Of a stretch of DNA of 8,193 nucleotides, positions 5,805 to 8,193 are shown piece by piece; positions within the stretch are counted from its first letter, which is position 1; each line of letters opens with the position of its first letter. The translations under genes and the position numbers were made by a program. Under the pieces are notes generated by a model. It was not told where the DNA came from. It made no database searches and worked only from the letters and a program-made list of their open reading frames with translations. The stretch is from a bacterium (GTDB taxonomy: Bacteria > Verrucomicrobiota > Verrucomicrobiia > Limisphaerales > UBA11358). The stretch is from NCBI GenBank assembly GCA_021781185.1, contig JAJXXI010000072.1, forward strand, positions 1-8,193. Direction: 5' to 3'.

Positions 5805-5957
5805 ATGGATGGCAAATGCTGTGAAAAATGCAAGACAGCCATCATACGCTGTTCGGATTGCGGCGGAAGTGGCAAGAAGCTGGGAGGCGACCGGTGCGTC
5901 AAATGTGAAGGCACTGGCTATGTCTGCCATGTGCATGGTGGACGCTGGAAAAAGTGA
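5805..5957 (+). CDS. Mini DnaJ-type zinc finger protein (50 aa)
   Basis: MDGKCCEKCK begins a 50-residue protein with two exact CxxCxGxG motifs, CSDCGGSG (16-23) and CVKCEGTG (31-38), the signature of the cysteine-rich zinc-binding centre of DnaJ (Hsp40), plus an N-terminal CCEKC and a C-terminal CHVHGG that could complete the zinc sites. There is no J-domain or substrate-binding domain: it is one finger module on its own. A strong AGGAGG lies five bases before the ATG, and its TGA overlaps the GTG of the M48 protease gene (GTGA), so the protease is translated through it. DnaJ fingers bind unfolded protein or act as thiol-disulfide sites; a substrate-feeding partner for the protease is inference. 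Confidence 0.82.
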   Translation: MDGKCCEKCKTAIIRCSDCGGSGKKLGGDRCVKCEGTGYVCHVHGGRWKK

Positions 5958-7198
5958 AGCGATGGCCTGCAAAAGAAATTGAAACCGCAAAGGTGCGGTC
6001 GTTTTTTGACGAACAAACTCGGCGGCAAAGGCAGACATATTTTTTTGTCACGCTAGGCATTGTGTGGATGGCGATAATGGGGTGTCTTATCGTCGATGCT
6101 CATGCAAGCCTCTTCCGTCAGCTTGATGCGAGAATTCCTCAAGATACAGTCCGGCAATGGTGTATCATCACGTCAAGTGTTGCGGTTGGACTGTGGGGGC
6201 TGGTGGCAATCGTGCTTTTGACATCGGCCTCGCGGGTTCTGCCTCTGCTTGTTGGCGCTCGAATTGCAAAAGGAATGGACAAGCAAGTGCTGGGCAACGT
6301 GGTAGAGGAAATAGGAATTGCTGCTGAGGAATCTACTTCAAATATCCAGTGGTATATTTTAGAAACACCAATTCAAAATGCGTTTGCTTGTGGGCGTTCG
6401 GTTAATGATGGCAGCATTGTTGTAACTCGTGGACTTTTAGAGGTTCTGAATCGGGATGAACTTCAAGCTGTGGTTGCCCATGAGCTTGCACATCTCAAAA
6501 ATGGCGATTCACAATTCATAGCATCAGCTTTGGCTTTCGCATGGATGGTTATTGGCGTATGTCTTGCCGCGTGCGCCGTGTTGGTAATGGCATTGGCAAT
6601 AATGGCCCTTGGCATGGTTTTGGTTGCGAAGATAGCTGAAGGCGGCGATGGGGGTATAGGTGCAATTATTGCGGTTTTGGTATGCGTGTGCTTCTTCTTT
6701 GCCGGACTTTTTTATTTGGCAGCATACGCCTTAATGCTTGCAGTTTTGCTGGGGTTGGTTGCGTTCGGAGTAAAAGCTGTTTCCAGTTCTATTTCGCAAT
6801 CTCGCGAATATTTGGCCGATGCCTGTTCCGCACAGTGGACACGAAATCCATTGGCGCTTGCTTCAGCTCTGGCAAAAATTAGTGGGCACACAAAAATGGC
6901 GGACCCCAAAGGGAGTTTGGTTGCGCCGCTCTGGTTAGATTGCCCAAGCGCGGAAAAAGGTGACAAGATAACCATGCGGCTGCTCACCTTTCTGTTGAAC
7001 ACTCATCCAGACATAGATCGTCGCCTACAAGTGTTGCGGGAAATGGCAGGCAGCACCGTAGCCACCGATGGGCGGTGGCTGGCTGGCATACAGCCGAGCA
7101 AGGTGCAAAGGTTAAAGGAATGGGCGATTCCCACTGTGGCAACGCTCGTCGCTCTAGCAGTCGCCATATTTTTAGTCCGTGATTTGCTTCAAACGTAA
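5954..7198 (+). CDS. Membrane M48-family zinc metalloprotease (414 aa)
   Basis: HtpX/Ste24-type M48 protease, a membrane enzyme that degrades damaged or misfolded proteins. The active site is complete: VVAHELAHLKNGD gives HExxH (His176, Glu177, His180), and SREYLADACSA gives the third ligand Glu285. The family blocks TPIQNAFACG (138-147), SIVVTRGLLEVLNRDEL and HPDIDRRLQVL (351-361) are present. Membrane helices: about 31-48, 72-92, 190-226, 236-275 and 392-410. A glycine-rich loop (AEGGDGGIGA) splits the middle hydrophobic block. At 414 residues it is longer than HtpX (about 290) because of the N-terminal and C-terminal helices. The start is GTG at 5954, overlapping the DnaJ-finger stop as GTGA, and there is no independent Shine-Dalgarno site apart from the upstream gene's coding sequence. 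Confidence 0.9.
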   Translation: MKRWPAKEIETAKVRSFFDEQTRRQRQTYFFVTLGIVWMAIMGCLIVDAHASLFRQLDARIPQDTVRQWCIITSSVAVGLWGLVAIVLLTSASRVLPLLVGARIAKGMDKQVLGNVVEEIGIAAEESTSNIQWYILETPIQNAFACGRSVNDGSIVVTRGLLEVLNRDELQAVVAHELAHLKNGDSQFIASALAFAWMVIGVCLAACAVLVMALAIMALGMVLVAKIAEGGDGGIGAIIAVLVCVCFFFAGLFYLAAYALMLAVLLGLVAFGVKAVSSSISQSREYLADACSAQWTRNPLALASALAKISGHTKMADPKGSLVAPLWLDCPSAEKGDKITMRLLTFLLNTHPDIDRRLQVLREMAGSTVATDGRWLAGIQPSKVQRLKEWAIPTVATLVALAVAIFLVRDLLQT

Positions 7199-7231
7199 AA
7201 CATCAATAGACACAATCAAACCGATCCCAAT

Positions 7232-7366
7232 ATGAAACACATCCTCAAATTCGTTTGCATGGCGACAATCAAGGTCATTTGCGGACATTGCGGCAAGCCA
7301 TTCGACTGGAATGACCAGTGGCCGGGTGGTTTGAAAAAGTGCCCCTACTGCGGAAAGAAAAACTAA
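7232..7366 (+). CDS. Tiny zinc ribbon protein (44 aa)
   Basis: Has one four-cysteine zinc ribbon: CGHCG (18, 21) and CPYCG (37, 40), with an aromatic/acidic loop (FDWNDQWPGGLKK) between, like a rubredoxin-type knuckle pair. The ATG at 7232 gives MKHILKFVCMATIKV; an internal ATG at 7259 would give a 35-aa form without the hydrophobic N-terminus. No Shine-Dalgarno site. It begins 33 bases after the M48 stop and ends four bases before the next tiny gene. Specific function unknown. Confidence 0.65.
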   Translation: MKHILKFVCMATIKVICGHCGKPFDWNDQWPGGLKKCPYCGKKN

Positions 7367-7370
7367 AAAC

Positions 7371-7502
7371 ATGAAAATTATTTTTCAGCAAATTATTCAA
7401 ATGGCGGCTCAGTTTAAGTGTAAGTTTTGTGGTGCATGGCATGGCGGCAGAATGCCTGACCCCCATATTTGTCCTGAATGTTGGAGCAAAGGACACCGGT
7501 AA
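7371..7502 (+). CDS. Tiny zinc ribbon protein (43 aa)
   Basis: Four-cysteine ribbon: CKFCG (17, 20) and CPEC (34, 37), with GAWHGGRMPDPHI between; its two histidines could also bind metal. The N-terminus (MKIIFQQIIQMAAQ) resembles a short amphipathic helix, and an internal ATG at 7401 is an alternative start. It is four bases after the previous tiny gene and six bases before the next, so the three are probably one transcript. Not recognised beyond the zinc-ribbon pattern. Confidence 0.6.
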   Translation: MKIIFQQIIQMAAQFKCKFCGAWHGGRMPDPHICPECWSKGHR

Positions 7503-7508
7503 TTCACC

Positions 7509-7730
7509 ATGCAAATTTCTTGTCCAGAATGCGGAACGCAGGTTGGTGAAAATACGTCAACGTGCCCCAAATGCCTGGCTGCCGTCCAAAAACATCTTGA
7601 AAGCATCGTAATTTCGCCAGGCGTGTTCACTAAAACCTACGAGTTTCCAGATCAAACGGTCAGCCTACGGATCAGCAGGTTTCAGGTTCAACTCCTGATG
7701 GGTGCACCACTTCAAACCCCTTGTAAATAA
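7509..7730 (+). CDS. Zinc ribbon protein whose C-terminus is encoded by the attachment site (73 aa)
   Basis: Residues 5-22 form a four-cysteine zinc ribbon (CPECG and CPKC, MQISCPECGTQVGENTSTCP at the start). Residues 23-52 look like a genuine linker/strand region (ESIVISPGVFTKTYEFPDQ). From Leu53 (base 7665) onward the codons are the 3' half of a tRNA-Arg gene and its terminator; residues 53-73 (starting LRISRFQVQL) are therefore not native protein sequence, and the TAA sits in the terminator loop. Before integration the gene would have joined whatever followed the attachment site in the circular form. So this is a gene truncated or rewritten by recombination at the island end. Confidence 0.6.
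   Translation: MQISCPECGTQVGENTSTCPKCLAAVQKHLESIVISPGVFTKTYEFPDQTVSLRISRFQVQLLMGAPLQTPCK
7665..7709 (+). other. Attachment site: 3' half of tRNA-Arg(ACG)
   Basis: The 45 bases read exactly as the 3' part of a tRNA: anticodon loop CTACGGA (7665-7671, anticodon ACG), 3' anticodon stem TCAGC (7672-7676), variable loop AGGTT, T-stem TCAGG with TTCAACT loop and CCTGA (7682-7698), acceptor strand TGGGTGC (7699-7705), discriminator A and CCA (7707-7709). The bases just before (TCAGC) do not pair as the 5' anticodon stem, and no D-arm or 5' acceptor (expected GCACCCA) is present. Tyrosine integrases commonly recombine at the anticodon loop, and the fragment left behind is the att site. An integrase start follows 112 bases downstream. 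Confidence 0.85.
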
Positions 7731-7738
7731 AGGGGTTT
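7714..7738 (+). terminator. tRNA-type terminator hairpin
   Basis: AAACCCCTT (7714-7722) and AAGGGGTTT (7730-7738) form a perfect nine-base stem with a seven-base loop. It directly follows the tRNA 3' end and would terminate the tRNA transcript, or here the transcript of the zinc-ribbon genes. Only the stem's own TTT serves as U run. Confidence 0.6.
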
Positions 7739-7766
7739 ATGCGGACTCCAAAAATCCTCTGAATCC

Positions 7767-7814
7767 CCGAAAAAACGCGCTATAGTCCAGTTTATAGTCC
7801 AGTTGTTTTTTCGG
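7767..7814. promoter_or_regulatory. Direct repeats inside an inverted repeat, upstream of the integrase
   Basis: CCGAAAAAAC (7767-7776) and its exact inverse GTTTTTTCGG (7805-7814) enclose GCGC and two perfect tandem copies of TATAGTCCAGTT (7781-7792 and 7793-7804). The position between att and integrase start fits arm-type integrase binding sites or an operator for integrase expression; this is inference. Confidence 0.55.
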
Positions 7815-7820
7815 CCCCCG

Positions 7821-8012
7821 ATGGCACCTCGAAATCGCGCCAAACAAAGCGCGTGAAAAACAACATCAGCAACAAAGCGGGAACGGATTCAAAGCAGAAA
7901 TTTGAAAAAGTTGACCGGAATTTATCGGCAGAAAAGCAATGGCTGCTATTACGAGCGGCCCCACATCAATGGCCGGCGGCGTGTTTTTGAATCAATGACC
8001 TCAAGCGCGGGT
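7821..8012 (+). pseudogene. int: Tyrosine-type integrase N-terminal fragment, disrupted
   Basis: One frame carries MAPRNRAKQSA, then TGA (7854-7856), then an uninterrupted stretch including KKLTGIYRQKSNGCYYERPH and INGRRRVFESMTSS. The latter matches the arm-type DNA-binding domain at the N-terminus of phage and island tyrosine integrases. The in-frame TGA could be a CGA-to-TGA mutation, as the same frame resumes beyond it. After about 8006 the protein-like sequence ends, where the downstream insertion sequence begins. The whole catalytic part (Arg-His-Arg-Tyr) is missing, so the gene is dead as read. It reads away from the tRNA end, as expected for an island integrase. The exact family cannot be told from the fragment. 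Confidence 0.65.
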
Positions 8013-8193
8013 TAATTACGCTACAAGGTTGGCGGGCATTGTTGTTGTTTTGTTTGTTGTTTGTGTGCCGGTTTTCTGCTTTTGGTTTTCTTCCCGGCGC
8101 CGGCGGCGCTGGGCAAGTTTCTTGGTGCGTCGTTGCTCGACGATGATCGGCCGCAGGCCGTCATGGGCTTGCTGCGGGGTGACGTAGTCGATG
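8006..8193 (-). mobile_element. Insertion sequence, one end (partial)
   Basis: The element begins where the integrase frame stops being protein-like (about 8006-8012) and continues beyond the right edge. It contains the 3' end of a transposase gene on the minus strand. The other terminus and the target duplication lie outside, so the terminal inverted repeat cannot be defined. Its family is not determined. Confidence 0.6.
8016..8193 (-). CDS. Transposase C-terminal fragment (58 aa seen, 5' end outside)
   Basis: The visible C-terminus reads IDYVTPQQAHDGLRPIIVEQ followed by a strongly basic stretch (RRTKKLAQRRRRREENQKQK) and a Thr/Asn-rich tail. The DYVTP-x(3)-H motif with HDG and the basic helix is the typical end of the rve (integrase-core) domain of DDE transposases of the IS3-like and IS481-like groups. 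The catalytic DDE residues would be upstream, outside the window. The stop is TAA at 8016-8018, a few bases from the end of the element, as is usual for compact insertion sequences. Confidence 0.75.
   Translation of the reverse strand, partial: IDYVTPQQAHDGLRPIIVEQRRTKKLAQRRRRREENQKQKTGTQTTNKTTTMPANLVA

Noticed and set aside
1..8193. CRISPR array or rRNA genes
   Set aside because: No regularly spaced direct repeats with spacers and no rRNA-like conserved blocks were seen.

Overview
The window is a bacterial accessory region, probably part of a genomic island. Small genes of unknown function, a restriction-type nuclease, zinc ribbons, a membrane protease cluster and large palindromes lead up to a tRNA attachment site, a broken integrase and an insertion sequence. 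Gene starts mostly lack a Shine-Dalgarno site but several genes are translationally coupled by 4-base overlaps (ATGA, GTGA). Base composition changes from fairly GC-rich in the left minus-strand operon to more AT-rich in the right cluster. A soil Verrucomicrobiota or similar lineage is a guess from overall look, not something the sequence proves.

Left part (1-2021): a minus-strand operon reads 1740 down to 159: a 123-aa unknown protein, a short RadC/JAMM protein (GTG start, strong GGAGG), a 98-aa unknown protein and a roughly 130-aa unknown protein that is frameshifted at a short C run. Its upstream region holds two large imperfect palindromes (1761-1916 and 1957-2021), the first ending 20 bases before the first start codon. 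A third strong hairpin lies at the left edge (1-42).

Middle (2291-4196): a plus-strand 100-aa unknown protein with a charged tail converges on a minus-strand putative DNA-binding protein. That protein has a sigma-region-4-like helix-turn-helix followed by two copies of a 62-residue domain, and its frame is broken at a run of eight C. It is divergent from a plus-strand Mrr-type membrane nuclease with a topoisomerase-type zinc finger.

Right cluster (4579-7730, all plus): TerB-like protein, 64-aa multi-cysteine zinc protein, three-TM membrane protein, 50-aa DnaJ-type zinc finger coupled by GTGA overlap to a membrane M48 metalloprotease, then three tiny zinc-ribbon genes packed nearly end to end. 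A membrane-associated stress or protein quality-control role is an inference from the TerB, M48 and DnaJ-finger families.

Island junction (7665-8193): from 7665 the sequence is the 3' half of a tRNA-Arg(ACG) gene, from anticodon loop to CCA, with no 5' half before it. A terminator-like hairpin follows, then a symmetrical array of 12-base direct repeats inside a 10-base inverted repeat, then the N-terminal part of a tyrosine-type integrase reading away from the tRNA end. The integrase has an in-frame stop and is cut off near 8006-8012 by an insertion sequence whose transposase (minus strand) runs off the right edge. The simplest reading is two elements integrated in tandem at the same tRNA gene: the left one carries the TerB-M48-zinc-ribbon cargo, the right one has a dead integrase.
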